Shown here in pieces: positions 1-8,959 of a stretch of DNA of 64,000 nucleotides; positions within the stretch are counted from its first letter, which is position 1, and each line of letters opens with the position of its first letter. The translations under genes and the position numbers were made by a program. Under the pieces are notes generated by a model. It ran no database searches. It was not told the DNA's origin and worked only from the letters and a program-made list of their open reading frames with translations. Source of the stretch: Sulfitobacter sp. DSM 110093. GTDB lineage: Bacteria; Pseudomonadota; Alphaproteobacteria; Rhodobacterales; Rhodobacteraceae. The stretch is from assembly GCF_022788715.1 (NCBI RefSeq), contig NZ_CP085167.1:2431001-2495000 (forward strand), written 5' to 3'.

Positions 1-195
1 CGCGTCGGCATTGTCGATGATGCAGTCGGTGAAGGGGGTGATCAGCTGTTTTGGCACCTGTGGAAAGCGGGTGGCCAGAACTTCGGTCACCACGCCTTTT
101 GAGGTTTGGCGGGCGGTGTCATCCACCGCCTGCTGAACTTCAACACAGCCCGAAAGAGCGAACAGCGTGGCCGCGATGAGTGCTGTGCGAACCAT
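1..195 (-). CDS. Small lipoprotein downstream of sdhA (partial, runs off the window)
   Basis: The first 65 codons of a minus-strand gene are present and the 3' end lies outside the window. The protein begins with a short hydrophobic segment ending in a lipobox (Leu-Ser-Gly-Cys, Cys17), so it should be exported and lipidated. The rest is hydrophilic, with a Cys near the cut end. The start ATG shares one base with the sdhA stop (TGATG), so it is translationally coupled to sdhA and probably sits between sdhA and sdhB. I do not recognise a family; a role in complex II assembly is only a guess from position. Confidence 0.75.
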   Translation of the reverse strand, partial: MVRTALIAATLFALSGCVEVQQAVDDTARQTSKGVVTEVLATRFPQVPKQLITPFTDCIIDNADA

Positions 196-2000
196 CAATA
201 CACCCGTGCCTTGGGGGCGATCTTCTTCATGTCGATGCCGCCTTCGGATTCGTCGGTCAGCGGATCGAGGTGCACGGCGCGGTAGGTGAGTTTCGCGTCA
301 TTGCCATCGAACCACGCCAGCGAGTGTTTGCGCCATTCGTCGTCGTTCCGATCCGGGTAGTCCTCATGCGCGTGCGCGCCACGGCTTTCTTTGCGCGCGG
401 CGGCGGCGGTGATCGTGGCGGTGGCGTTGGGCATCAGGTTGGTCAGCTCCAGCGTCTCCATCAAATCAGAGTTCCACACGAGACTGCGGTCGGTGACATG
501 CAGATCGTTCAGCTTGTCGGCCACTTCGATCATTTTCTCACGGCCCTCTTCCAGCGTCTTGTCGGTGCGGAAAACGGCGGCATCGGCCTGCATGGTTTTC
601 TGCATCTCAAGGCGCAGTTCCGAGGTCGGCGTGCCGCCCTTGGCATTGCGCAGACCGTCGAAACGATCAAATGCCTTTTCCACCGATTTGAGGTTCGGCG
701 CGGGCACCGGGCTGTCGGCGTCGACGATCTTGGCCGCGCGGATCGCGGCGGCGCGGCCAAAGACCACGAGGTCGATCAGCGAGTTCGAACCCAGACGGTT
801 CGCACCGTGTACCGAAGCACAGCCCGCCTCGCCCACTGCCATCAGGCCGGGTGCGATGGCGTCGGGGTTGTCGGCGGTCGGGTTCAGCACTTCGCCCCAG
901 TAGTTCGTGGGGATGCCGCCCATGTTGTAGTGCACCGTCGGCAGCACCGGGATCGGCTCTTTCGTGAGATCCACACCGGCAAAGATACGCGCGGATTCCG
1001 AGATGCCCGGCAGGCGCAGGTCCAGCGTTTCGGGCGGCAGGTGGTTCAGGTGCAGGTGGATGTGGTCTTTGTTTTCGCCCACACCACGGCCTTCGCGTAT
1101 TTCCATCGTCATGCAGCGCGAGACAACGTCACGCGAGGCGAGGTCTTTGTACGTCGGCGCGTAGCGTTCCATGAAACGCTCGCCTTCGGAGTTGGTGAGG
1201 TACCCGCCCTCGCCGCGCGCGCCTTCGGTGATCAGACAGCCCGCACCGTAGATGCCGGTGGGGTGGAACTGGACGAATTCCATGTCTTGCAACGGCAGAC
1301 CCGCACGGGCCGCCATGCCGCCACCGTCGCCGGTGCAGGTATGCGCCGAGGTGGCCGAGAAATAGGCCCGGCCATAGCCGCCTGTCGCCAGCACCACCAT
1401 CTTGGCGCTGAACAGGTGCATGGTGCCGTCGTCGAGCTTCCAGCAGAGCACGCCTTGGCAAACGCCGTCGTCCGACATGATCAGGTCGATGGCGAAATAT
1501 TCGATGAAGAACTCCGCGCTCTGCTTCAGCGACTGACCGTAAAGCGTGTGCAGGATCGCGTGGCCGGTCCGGTCGGCGGCGGCACAGGTGCGCTGCACGG
1601 GCGGGCCTTCGCCGAATTCGGTGGTGTGGCCGCCGAAGGGGCGCTGATAGATCTTGCCCTCTTCGGTGCGCGAGAAGGGCACACCGTAGTGCTCAAGCTC
1701 GTAAACCGCCTTGGGCGCTTCGCGGGCGAGGTATTCCATCGCATCCGTGTCGCCCAGCCAGTCAGAGCCTTTGACCGTGTCATACATATGCCACTGCCAG
1801 TTGTCGGGGCCCATGTTGCTCAAGGAAGCCGCGATGCCACCCTGCGCCGCTACGGTGTGCGAGCGGGTTGGGAAAACCTTGGAGATACAAGCCGTGCGCA
1901 GCCCCTGCTCCGCCATGCCCAATGTCGCGCGCAGACCAGCACCGCCTGCCCCCACCACGACAACGTCATATTCGTGGGTTTCATATTCATATGCTGCCAT
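195..2000 (-). CDS. sdhA: Succinate dehydrogenase flavoprotein subunit
   Basis: Catalytic subunit of complex II; it oxidises succinate to fumarate and passes electrons to SdhB on the cytoplasmic side of the inner membrane. The 601-residue protein has the usual length. It shows the N-terminal FAD-binding GAGGAG motif (residues 17-22), the SHTVAAQGG segment with His48 as the expected covalent FAD ligand, the HPTGIYG and RGEGGYL active-site segments, and the C-terminal [10 protein letters not shown] motif. It follows sdhC and sdhD in one minus-strand operon. sdhB is not inside the window and is expected beyond position 1. Identification is secure from these motifs and the order. Confidence 0.98.
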   Translation of the reverse strand: MAAYEYETHEYDVVVVGAGGAGLRATLGMAEQGLRTACISKVFPTRSHTVAAQGGIAASLSNMGPDNWQWHMYDTVKGSDWLGDTDAMEYLAREAPKAVYELEHYGVPFSRTEEGKIYQRPFGGHTTEFGEGPPVQRTCAAADRTGHAILHTLYGQSLKQSAEFFIEYFAIDLIMSDDGVCQGVLCWKLDDGTMHLFSAKMVVLATGGYGRAYFSATSAHTCTGDGGGMAARAGLPLQDMEFVQFHPTGIYGAGCLITEGARGEGGYLTNSEGERFMERYAPTYKDLASRDVVSRCMTMEIREGRGVGENKDHIHLHLNHLPPETLDLRLPGISESARIFAGVDLTKEPIPVLPTVHYNMGGIPTNYWGEVLNPTADNPDAIAPGLMAVGEAGCASVHGANRLGSNSLIDLVVFGRAAAIRAAKIVDADSPVPAPNLKSVEKAFDRFDGLRNAKGGTPTSELRLEMQKTMQADAAVFRTDKTLEEGREKMIEVADKLNDLHVTDRSLVWNSDLMETLELTNLMPNATATITAAAARKESRGAHAHEDYPDRNDDEWRKHSLAWFDGNDAKLTYRAVHLDPLTDESEGGIDMKKIAPKARVY

Positions 2001-2029
2001 TTAATCGGTCTCCCGTTTGGGCGTATTGT

Positions 2030-2401
2030 TTACAGGGCGAGCTTGGCGATGGCGAAAACGCCGACCGCTGCTGCGCCGTAGCTGATGATGGTCATCACGA
2101 TGAGGGCGATCTTGTTTGCCAGCCCGTGGACATAGTCCTCGATCAGAACCTGCACGCCGTCATTGAAGTGTTTAAAGCCCACGATCAGCGTCAAGGCCGC
2201 CACGATGGCCGGGAATGGCCGCGCGTAATAGGCGAGAATTTCTTCATATGTCCCGCCAAGCGCACTGCCGAAGGTAAAGACGAACAGCGGGATCAGCACC
2301 AAAAGCGCCAGCGAGGACACTTTCATCGCCCAGAAATGCGCGGTGCCAGTTTTCGCCGAGCCAAGGCCACGGGCGCGTTTGCGATCTGTCATGTATGCCA
2401 T
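2030..2401 (-). CDS. sdhD: Succinate dehydrogenase membrane anchor subunit
   Basis: Small hydrophobic anchor of complex II, about 123 residues with three predicted membrane spans, contributing to the quinone site and heme b binding. The start was placed at the ATG at 2401 because GAGGAG lies 7 bases upstream; an in-frame ATG five codons earlier would sit inside sdhC without such a site. His-containing segments (HFWAMK before the first helix, HFNDGVQVLIEDY at the second, HGLANK before the third) fit the family. It lies between sdhC and sdhA with short gaps. Confidence 0.93.
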   Translation of the reverse strand: MAYMTDRKRARGLGSAKTGTAHFWAMKVSSLALLVLIPLFVFTFGSALGGTYEEILAYYARPFPAIVAALTLIVGFKHFNDGVQVLIEDYVHGLANKIALIVMTIISYGAAAVGVFAIAKLAL

Positions 2402-2412
2402 GGTGTCGCTCC

Positions 2413-2796
2413 TCAAACGATGATGATGGTCAGGATGGTCAGCACGACCGACCCGATCAGTGCCGCGATGCCCAGCTTTTCAGCAGTCGGCACGTCGAGC
2501 ATGCGGCCCGTGTCCCAGATCAGGTGACGCACGCCAGCCAGCGTGTGATACCACAGCCCCAAGAGCGACAGGGTGAACACCAGGTCACCGAACCAGCTGG
2601 TCATGATCCCGTTCACGGTATCAAAATACTCTGCCGAGGTCGCCGCAGCGAGGAACCACCACACGATCAACAGCGCGGTGATCAACATCGCGTTGCCGGT
2701 GATCCGGGTGAGAATCGACGTCATAGAGGTCAATTGTGGGCGGTAGATCGTCAAATGCGGGGAAAGCGGGCGATTACCCCGGTTCACATCGGCCAT
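2413..2796 (-). CDS. sdhC: Succinate dehydrogenase cytochrome b556 subunit
   Basis: First gene of the sdh operon; 127 residues with three membrane spans. The N-terminal RPLSPHLTIYRP segment is the SdhC signature, and the HTLAGVRHLIWD segment around residue 85 carries the histidine expected to bind heme b. With SdhD it anchors SdhA/SdhB and forms the ubiquinone site. The promoter should lie in 2797-2998, where a tandem palindromic operator is present. Confidence 0.97.
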   Translation of the reverse strand: MADVNRGNRPLSPHLTIYRPQLTSMTSILTRITGNAMLITALLIVWWFLAAATSAEYFDTVNGIMTSWFGDLVFTLSLLGLWYHTLAGVRHLIWDTGRMLDVPTAEKLGIAALIGSVVLTILTIIIV

Positions 2797-2945
2797 GGCG
2801 CGGTCCTTTGTCCTGTGCTTTGTCCTGTGCTTTGCATCTTGATAGCGGTTTTTACAGGACTGTCACGGGGAACTGCTGGGATTCTGCGAGGTTTGGCCGG
2901 TGTTTCGGTGGAAAAATGACAGACTGATGTGGTCATGCCCGCTTT

Positions 2946-2976
2946 TGTGATCACAGCAGATTATCGTGTGATCACA
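2946..2976. promoter_or_regulatory. Tandem operator upstream of sdhC (two TGTGATCACA sites)
   Basis: Two perfect 10-base palindromes, TGTGATCACA, at 2946-2955 and 2967-2976, separated by 11 bases so that their centres are 21 bp (two helical turns) apart. They lie 150-180 bases upstream of sdhC and within 50 bases of the mdh terminator. The same pair with the same spacing occurs upstream of sucC at 8820-8850, which argues for a real operator of a dimeric regulator. The half-site resembles CRP-type TGTGA/TCACA without the usual 6-base spacer, or a GntR-family palindrome. The regulator is not identified here. Confidence 0.75.
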
Positions 2977-2998
2977 AATATAGCATCCCCTCGGAACG

Positions 2999-3028
2999 AA
3001 AAAGCGCGCCCCGTGAGGGACGCGCTTT
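2999..3028 (-). terminator. Rho-independent terminator after mdh
   Basis: On the minus strand an AAAGCGCG ... CGCGCTTT stem is followed by a run of five T, about 22 bases after the mdh stop. It separates mdh from the sdh operon, so sdhC needs its own promoter. Confidence 0.85.
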
Positions 3029-3049
3029 CCAAATGGTATGTTCTGGCGC

Positions 3050-4084
<1,035 letters not shown>

Positions 4085-4114
4085 TTACGCAGCGGCTAAA
4101 CACTGCCCTCACCA

Positions 4115-4142
4115 CGAAAAAGGCCGCCCCAAAGGGCGGCCA
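4115..4142 (-). terminator. Rho-independent terminator after the PRC-barrel gene
   Basis: Minus-strand hairpin GGCCGCCC-TTT-GGGGCGGCC followed by TTTTT, about 25 bases beyond the stop of the PRC-barrel gene at 4167. Confidence 0.88.
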
Positions 4143-4166
4143 ATTGCTGAAACTTAGAGCGGAATA

Positions 4167-5267
4167 TTATTCAGCTTCGTATTCGGGTTGCGATTCCAGA
4201 CGCTCTTCGGTGCTGTCGATGTAGATACGCACATCGTCACCTTCGACGTTTTTCAGAACCTGCAGCTCATCAAATGTCACGGCCACTGGCTTTTCGCCCA
4301 GACCAAGGAAACCGCCTACGTTGATGACAACACGGTCAATCTGGCCGTCGTCACCAAGCAGCAGCGAGTCGATTTCGCCTACGGTTTCATCATTGGCACC
4401 ATATACATAGGAACCTTCAAGGTCTTCGGCAGTCATCTGCTCGATCATGCCCGCTTCGGCGGTTTCATAACCTTCGCGCTCAACTTCTGGGCGCGGCAGC
4501 ATGTCACGCTCAACGGTTTCGTCACCAGTGATTACGGTGGTGTTGGCGTCAGCTTCGTTGACAGCTTCTTCTGTCTCGGCTTCGGCGTTTTCCATCATGG
4601 TGTCGGCTTCTTCCGCCATTTCCTCAGATTCGGCTTCTACTTCATGGGCCATTTCTTCGGTTTCGGCTTCAACGTTCTCGGCCGCGTTCTCAGCGTCCTG
4701 CGCCATTTCGTCGGTCTCGGCCTCTACTTCGTTGGCCATTTCCTCGGTTTCGGTTTCGGCGCCGTCGACGACTGTGACGTTGTCGTCAGTCTCAGTCATC
4801 GCCTCGCCTTCCATGGCTTCACCTTCCATCTCTTCGCCGTCCACCATGGGGCGTTCGAATTCAGGGGCCTGCTCCAGCATTTCTTTCGAGGTGTTCACAA
4901 CGAGAAAACGATCACCGTCTTCGTCGTTCAAGATGGTGATCTTATCCATGGAGATGGACACGTCGCGTTCACCCATGCCAAGGAAGCCACCGATGCCAAG
5001 AATAACGGCAGTCACGTCACCGTCTTTGGTCACGATGATGTCGTTAATCTCACCGATATCATCCCACTCTTGCTCTGCGTCGGCTGCGACTGGTGTCGCG
5101 GCATCGACTTCGGCTTCAGAGTTATAAATCCGCATACCGATCAGGTCGGATGCAAGGAAGTCTGTCTGCTCAACGGCGACGTTGCCAAAGCCTTCGGAAT
5201 GCGCGTCGGCAAAGGCTGCGCCGGACATGGTCAGTACGATGGCTGTGGTGCTCAAAAAACGTTTCAT
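4167..5267 (-). CDS. Secreted two-PRC-barrel protein with acidic helical repeat linker
   Basis: A 366-residue protein beginning with a clear Sec signal peptide (cleavage likely after AFA-DA near residue 20); AGGAG lies 8 bases before the ATG at 5267. Two PRC-barrel-like domains are visible, at about 35-140 and 270-360, each with a G(F/G)LG(M/L)GE core. Between them lies a very acidic Glu/Ala/Met-rich stretch built from EAETEEMA-type units alternating 11 and 18 residues long, probably a long amphipathic helix. PRC-barrel proteins bind diverse partners; an envelope role is inferred. It is monocistronic with its own terminator. The linker's base composition reflects its Glu/Ala bias rather than transfer. 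Confidence 0.85.
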   Translation of the reverse strand: MKRFLSTTAIVLTMSGAAFADAHSEGFGNVAVEQTDFLASDLIGMRIYNSEAEVDAATPVAADAEQEWDDIGEINDIIVTKDGDVTAVILGIGGFLGMGERDVSISMDKITILNDEDGDRFLVVNTSKEMLEQAPEFERPMVDGEEMEGEAMEGEAMTETDDNVTVVDGAETETEEMANEVEAETDEMAQDAENAAENVEAETEEMAHEVEAESEEMAEEADTMMENAEAETEEAVNEADANTTVITGDETVERDMLPRPEVEREGYETAEAGMIEQMTAEDLEGSYVYGANDETVGEIDSLLLGDDGQIDRVVINVGGFLGLGEKPVAVTFDELQVLKNVEGDDVRIYIDSTEERLESQPEYEAE

Positions 5268-5384
5268 TGTAGTACTCCTTCCAGTGAGCGAGTGTTGTTC
5301 GCTCTTCTGGAACCACAACCCGAATGGCCTCATCCAGTTCCACCGCTGCTTAAATAAATAGCGCCAGCCGCCATGCCCAAAACG

Positions 5385-5409
5385 CAAAAAAGGCGGCCAC
5401 TGGCCGCCC
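5385..5409 (-). terminator. Rho-independent terminator after the small secreted protein
   Basis: Minus-strand hairpin GGCGGCCA-GT-GGCCGCC followed by six T, about 25 bases downstream of the stop at 5435. Confidence 0.88.
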
Positions 5410-5434
5410 GCGCCTTACTTAACCGTCAGACGTA

Positions 5435-5761
5435 TTACGCATCCTCACCCTTGGCTGGTAACGCTTCGGCCAATTCCTCAAACCCCTGCCCCGACGCGAC
5501 CAGACATGTGATCCCGTTGGTGCCCGTTACCGTGATCGTCCAACTTCCCGTCTGGCTAGAGGCAAAGACTTCGACCACCGCATTATCGCCGCCCAGCCCC
5601 ATAGACTGCCGCGTTTCACCGAATCCATCGGCCAGCCGCAGCACAACGTGGTCGCGTGGGGCGCAATTGCCGCGCGTCTGCGCTTCTGTCGTGGTGGCAA
5701 GCACCAAGGCCGACGCGGCGGTCAGCGCAGCAAGGTGAAAGATCTTCATTAAACGTGTCAT
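5435..5761 (-). CDS. Small secreted protein of unknown function
   Basis: A 108-residue protein with an N-terminal signal peptide (hydrophobic stretch at about residues 6-25, cleavage near TEA-QT). The mature part has two cysteines, one in NCAPRD and one in GITCLVAS, which could form a disulfide. It contains a GSWTITVTGTNGITCLVASG segment typical of small periplasmic proteins annotated as hypothetical in roseobacters. AGAGGT lies upstream of the chosen start. It has its own terminator and no obvious operon partner. Function unknown. Confidence 0.75.
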   Translation of the reverse strand: MTRLMKIFHLAALTAASALVLATTTEAQTRGNCAPRDHVVLRLADGFGETRQSMGLGGDNAVVEVFASSQTGSWTITVTGTNGITCLVASGQGFEELAEALPAKGEDA

Positions 5762-6066
5762 GGCATCTACCTCTGCATCAAAAGGCGTGGCCCTTGGGAC
5801 TGGCGATGCGCTCTATCTCACATCGGCCCGTGGGCGGCCTAGGTTGAAATGACTGCACCTGCTGTGGTGGGATGTTTCGACAGATGCGATGCGGACCAAA
5901 TTGCGCCCTAGGCCTGAAGGAGTGGTTAACCCGCCGGCCGGAACAGCCGCGCAACAGCGTTCGCTGCGCCGCGGCGTGTTTTGCCTTGAAGTTTTCGCAC
6001 AAAAATGCCCCTCTGCACGCAACAATGTTAGGTGGCCGATGCGCCGCCCTGCCTAAGGAGCCCTAC
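5762..6066. other. Intergenic region between divergent genes
   Basis: About 305 bases separating the small secreted protein (minus) from the malyl-CoA thioesterase gene (plus). Both promoters should lie here. I see an AAGGAG ribosome site just before 6067 but no convincing -35/-10 pair, no strong inverted repeat and no RNA gene. Confidence 0.6.
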
Positions 6067-6933
6067 ATGACCGCCACAACCCGCCCGCTGCGTTCCGTTC
6101 TCTATATCCCCGGTTCCAAGCCTCGCGCGCTCGACAAAGCACGCGGTTTGGCCTGTGATGCGGTGATTTTTGACCTAGAAGATGCCGTTTCCCCGGATGA
6201 GAAGGCCACCGCACGAGAAACTTTGGCTGAGGCGCTTGCTACAGGCGGCTACGGCGCACGGATGCGGGTGGTGCGGATCAACGGGCTGGATACCGAATGG
6301 GGGGCGGATGACGCCCGCGCCGCCGCGGCGATGAAGCCCGATGCGATTCTGCTACCCAAAGTCGGCTCCCCTGCCGACCTCGAAGCGCTGACCGAGATCG
6401 TCGGCGACATCCCCCTCTGGGCGATGATGGAAACCCCCGGCGCCATGCTCAACGCCGCCGCCATCGCTGGACACCGCCAGTTGCAGGCCATGGTCATGGG
6501 CACCAATGATCTGGCGAAAGACCTGCAAACCCGCTTCCGCCCCGACCGCCTGCCGCTGATCACCGGCCTTGGCCTTTGCTTGCTGGCCGCCAAGGCGCAT
6601 GGTGTGGCGATCATCGACGGGGTGTATAACGCGTTCAAGGATGACGACGGGCTGCGCGCCGAATGCGACCAAGGTCGCGACATGGGCTTTGACGGCAAGA
6701 CGCTGATCCACCCGGCACAGCTCGACATCGCCAATGCCGCCTTCACCCCATCGGAGGAGGAAGCCGCCCTCGCCCGCCGCCAGATCGACGCATACGAAGA
6801 GGCACAGGCGGCAGGCCAAGGCGTCGCCGTGGTCGATGGCAAGATCGTCGAAAATCTCCATGTTGCCACGGCCCGCGAAACACTGGCAAAACTGGATGCA
6901 ATTGCAGCCATGAGCCCGGAGCCCTCGCCATGA
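6067..6933 (+). CDS. mcl2: (3S)-malyl-CoA thioesterase / CitE-like lyase family
   Basis: A 288-residue HpcH/HpaI-aldolase (CitE-like) family protein. The start follows AAGGAG. The N-terminus RSVLYIPGSKPRALDKA and the FDLEDAVSPDEK segment carry the Mg/CoA-binding signature of this family, and MMETPGA is a further active-site segment. In Rhodobacter, the malyl-CoA thioesterase Mcl2 (hydrolysing malyl-CoA to malate and CoA in the ethylmalonyl-CoA pathway) has this length and lies near mch, as here with mch two genes downstream. A malyl-CoA or citramalyl-CoA lyase cannot be excluded from sequence alone. The gene overlaps the next by 4 bases. Confidence 0.8.
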   Translation: MTATTRPLRSVLYIPGSKPRALDKARGLACDAVIFDLEDAVSPDEKATARETLAEALATGGYGARMRVVRINGLDTEWGADDARAAAAMKPDAILLPKVGSPADLEALTEIVGDIPLWAMMETPGAMLNAAAIAGHRQLQAMVMGTNDLAKDLQTRFRPDRLPLITGLGLCLLAAKAHGVAIIDGVYNAFKDDDGLRAECDQGRDMGFDGKTLIHPAQLDIANAAFTPSEEEAALARRQIDAYEEAQAAGQGVAVVDGKIVENLHVATARETLAKLDAIAAMSPEPSP

Positions 6934-7487
6934 CAATCCTTATCATCGGTTTGATCCTTTGGATCGCCGCCCATCTGTTTAAACGCCTGATGCCCGGCCC
7001 CCGCGCGCAGATGGGCACTGCTGGCCGTGGCGCGGTGGCGCTGGCGCTTATCGTGGCGCTTGCGCTGATCATCTGGGGCTACCGCAGCGCAGAGTTCATC
7101 CCGGTCTGGAATCCGCCTGCATTCCTCACGCACATCAACAACCTGCTGATGGTGCTGGCCTTCTGGGCCTTCGGCTCAAGTGCAGCCAAAGGTGCCAAAG
7201 CATGGCCTGCCTATAAAACCCGCCACCCGCAACTGCTGGCCGTGAAAATCTGGGCCACGGCGCACCTGCTGGTTAACGGTGATCTCGCCTCGATCCTGCT
7301 GTTCGGCACAATGCTGGGCTGGGCGGTCAGCGAAGTGATCTTGATTAACCGCGCTGACCCCGCTTGGACCGCCCCGCCTCGCGCTGGCCGCCCGACCTAT
7401 ATCCGCCTGATCGTCATCTCTACGATCATGTTCGTCCTCGTCGCCGGCATTCACACATGGCTCGGCGTTATCCCCTTTCCCAATTGA
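6930..7487 (+). CDS. NnrU-family integral membrane protein
   Basis: A 185-residue protein with about five membrane spans. The KIWATAHLLVNGDLASILLFG segment is typical of the NnrU family, known from denitrification loci, where its function remains unclear. The start overlaps the stop of the preceding gene (ATGA), so it is co-translated with mcl2. There is no denitrification gene nearby; the context is ethylmalonyl-CoA metabolism. Family assignment is good, role unknown. Confidence 0.82.
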   Translation: MTILIIGLILWIAAHLFKRLMPGPRAQMGTAGRGAVALALIVALALIIWGYRSAEFIPVWNPPAFLTHINNLLMVLAFWAFGSSAAKGAKAWPAYKTRHPQLLAVKIWATAHLLVNGDLASILLFGTMLGWAVSEVILINRADPAWTAPPRAGRPTYIRLIVISTIMFVLVAGIHTWLGVIPFPN

Positions 7488-7500
7488 TCCGGAGCCTCCC

Positions 7501-7704
7501 ATGAAAGTTTACCGCTTCCTTTCCGAAGAAGACACGTCCGCCTTTTGCCACAAGGTCACTGATGCACTGAACAAAGGCTGGGAGCTTTACGGCTCCCCGA
7601 CCCAGACATGGGACCACAAAGCCGGGATCATGCGCTGTGGCCAAGCCGTGGTAAAGGACGCGCCCGGCACCTATTCGCCCGACACCAAACTGGGCGAACA
7701 GTGA
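7501..7704 (+). CDS. DUF1737 small protein
   Basis: A 67-residue soluble protein resembling DUF1737 (N-terminal MKVYRFLSEEDTSAFCHKV, then KGWELYGSPTQTW). CGGAG lies upstream. Its stop shares a base with the start of mch, implying coupled translation. No known activity; its conserved place before mch suggests an accessory role, but this is inference. Confidence 0.8.
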   Translation: MKVYRFLSEEDTSAFCHKVTDALNKGWELYGSPTQTWDHKAGIMRCGQAVVKDAPGTYSPDTKLGEQ

Positions 7705-8735
7705 TGAGTAAAACCAATCGCGGCCGCTTTTTCGAGGATTACCAACTGGGCGAGGTGCTGCACCACGCAGTGCCCCGCACGGTTGGAGAGGGCGAACGCG
7801 CACTCTATCATGCGCTATATCCCGCGCGTCACGCGCTTTATTCGGCGGATAGCTTTGCCCAATCTTGCGGGCTAAAGGCCAGCCCGCTTGACGATATGAT
7901 CGCCTTTCACATCGTCTTTGGCAAAACCGTGCCCGATGTTTCGCTCAACGCGGTGGCCAACCTTGGCTATGCGCAAGGCCGCTGGCTAACGCCCGTCTGG
8001 CCCGGTGACACGCTGCGCGCTGAAAGCGAAGTCATCGGCCTCAAGCAAAACTCCAACGGCAAGACTGGTGTGGTCTGGGTCCGCACCACCGGGCTGAACC
8101 AACACAACGAGAAGGTCTTGGAATACGTCCGCTGGGTGATGGTGCGCAAAGGCGATCTGGACGCTGCCGCGCCCCAGACAACCGTGCCTGACCTGCCCGA
8201 CGCCCTGACCGCGGATCAGCTAAAACTGCCCGAGGGTCTGAACTTTACCGACTACGACTTTGCCCAAGCCGGAGAGCCGCACCGCTGGGGCGACTATGAG
8301 GTGGGCGAAAAGGTCGACCACGTGGACGGTGTGACGGTTGAAGAAGCCGAGCACATGATCGCCACGCGCCTATGGCAGAACACCGCGAAAGTGCATTTCG
8401 ACACATCCGCACGGCCCGATGGGTCGCGGTTGATCTACGGCGGCCATGTTATCTCAATGGCGCGGGCGCTGTCGTTCAACGGATTGGCCAATGCGCAGAT
8501 GATCGTGGGGCTGAACGGTGGGGCCCATGCGAACCCCTGCCTATCGGGCGACACGATCCGCGCGTGGACCGAAGTCCTCGACAAAGCCGAGACAGCAGCC
8601 CCCGGCGTCGGCGCGATCCGACTGCGGCTGGTGGCCACCAAAGGGGGCACCCCTTTTGAGTTACGCGATGAAGCAGGCAAATACCGCTCAGAGGTTCTTC
8701 TTGACCTCGATTATTGGGCGCTCATGCCGCGCTGA
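7704..8735 (+). CDS. mch: Mesaconyl-CoA hydratase (beta-methylmalyl-CoA dehydratase)
   Basis: A 343-residue protein with tandem MaoC-like hotdog folds, the same length as Rhodobacter Mch. It interconverts mesaconyl-C1-CoA and beta-methylmalyl-CoA in the ethylmalonyl-CoA pathway of acetyl-CoA assimilation. The N-terminal GRFFEDYQLGEVLHHAVPRTV segment and the later SADSFAQSCGL and FDTSARPDGSRLIYGGHVISMA segments fit this family. The chosen start overlaps the DUF1737 stop (TGATG). It is the last gene of the mcl2 operon and is followed by a strong hairpin. Confidence 0.9.
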   Translation: MSKTNRGRFFEDYQLGEVLHHAVPRTVGEGERALYHALYPARHALYSADSFAQSCGLKASPLDDMIAFHIVFGKTVPDVSLNAVANLGYAQGRWLTPVWPGDTLRAESEVIGLKQNSNGKTGVVWVRTTGLNQHNEKVLEYVRWVMVRKGDLDAAAPQTTVPDLPDALTADQLKLPEGLNFTDYDFAQAGEPHRWGDYEVGEKVDHVDGVTVEEAEHMIATRLWQNTAKVHFDTSARPDGSRLIYGGHVISMARALSFNGLANAQMIVGLNGGAHANPCLSGDTIRAWTEVLDKAETAAPGVGAIRLRLVATKGGTPFELRDEAGKYRSEVLLDLDYWALMPR

Positions 8736-8741
8736 AATATC

Positions 8742-8763
8742 GGCCCGACCAGACGGTCGGGCC
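8742..8763 (+). terminator. Hairpin after mch
   Basis: Perfect 9-bp stem GGCCCGACC-agac-GGTCGGGCC beginning 6 bases after the mch stop. No T-run follows, so it may terminate weakly or stabilise the 3' end. Confidence 0.6.
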
Positions 8764-8819
8764 ACCTATCCCCCCTAATACAAGCAAAAATCAGCCGATT
8801 CGGACGGGCTGAGCAGATT

Positions 8820-8850
8820 TGTGATCACACGCATTTGACGTGTGATCACA
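8820..8850. promoter_or_regulatory. Tandem operator upstream of sucC (two TGTGATCACA sites)
   Basis: Two perfect TGTGATCACA palindromes at 8820-8829 and 8841-8850, 11 bases apart (centres 21 bp), identical in sequence and spacing to the pair upstream of sdhC. A TTGACG that could serve as a -35 box lies at 8835-8840, between and touching the second site, which would suit repression; the -10 is not clear. sucC starts at 8960. Confidence 0.75.
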
Positions 8851-8959
8851 AATGACATTTTTAGCTGGTCAAACCAGACTTTCTCCGAAAAAACCCTTAC
8901 AGGAACGAGAGTCACCCCCATACTACGGGGCAACTGGAACAGAAACGGGACCGTTTTTC

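Noticed and set aside
180..2081. A 633-codon open frame antisense to sdhA
   Set aside because: It mirrors a certain sdhA gene, has no domain and no ribosome site; long antisense frames are expected in GC-rich DNA.
4188..5357. Open frame antisense to the PRC-barrel gene, Phe/Gly/Val-rich
   Set aside because: It reflects the Glu/Met repeat of the real gene; the signal peptide, ribosome site and terminator support the minus strand.
7608..7703. Earlier start for mch extending into the DUF1737 gene
   Set aside because: The start at 7704 gives the expected 343 residues and begins at the family's N-terminus.
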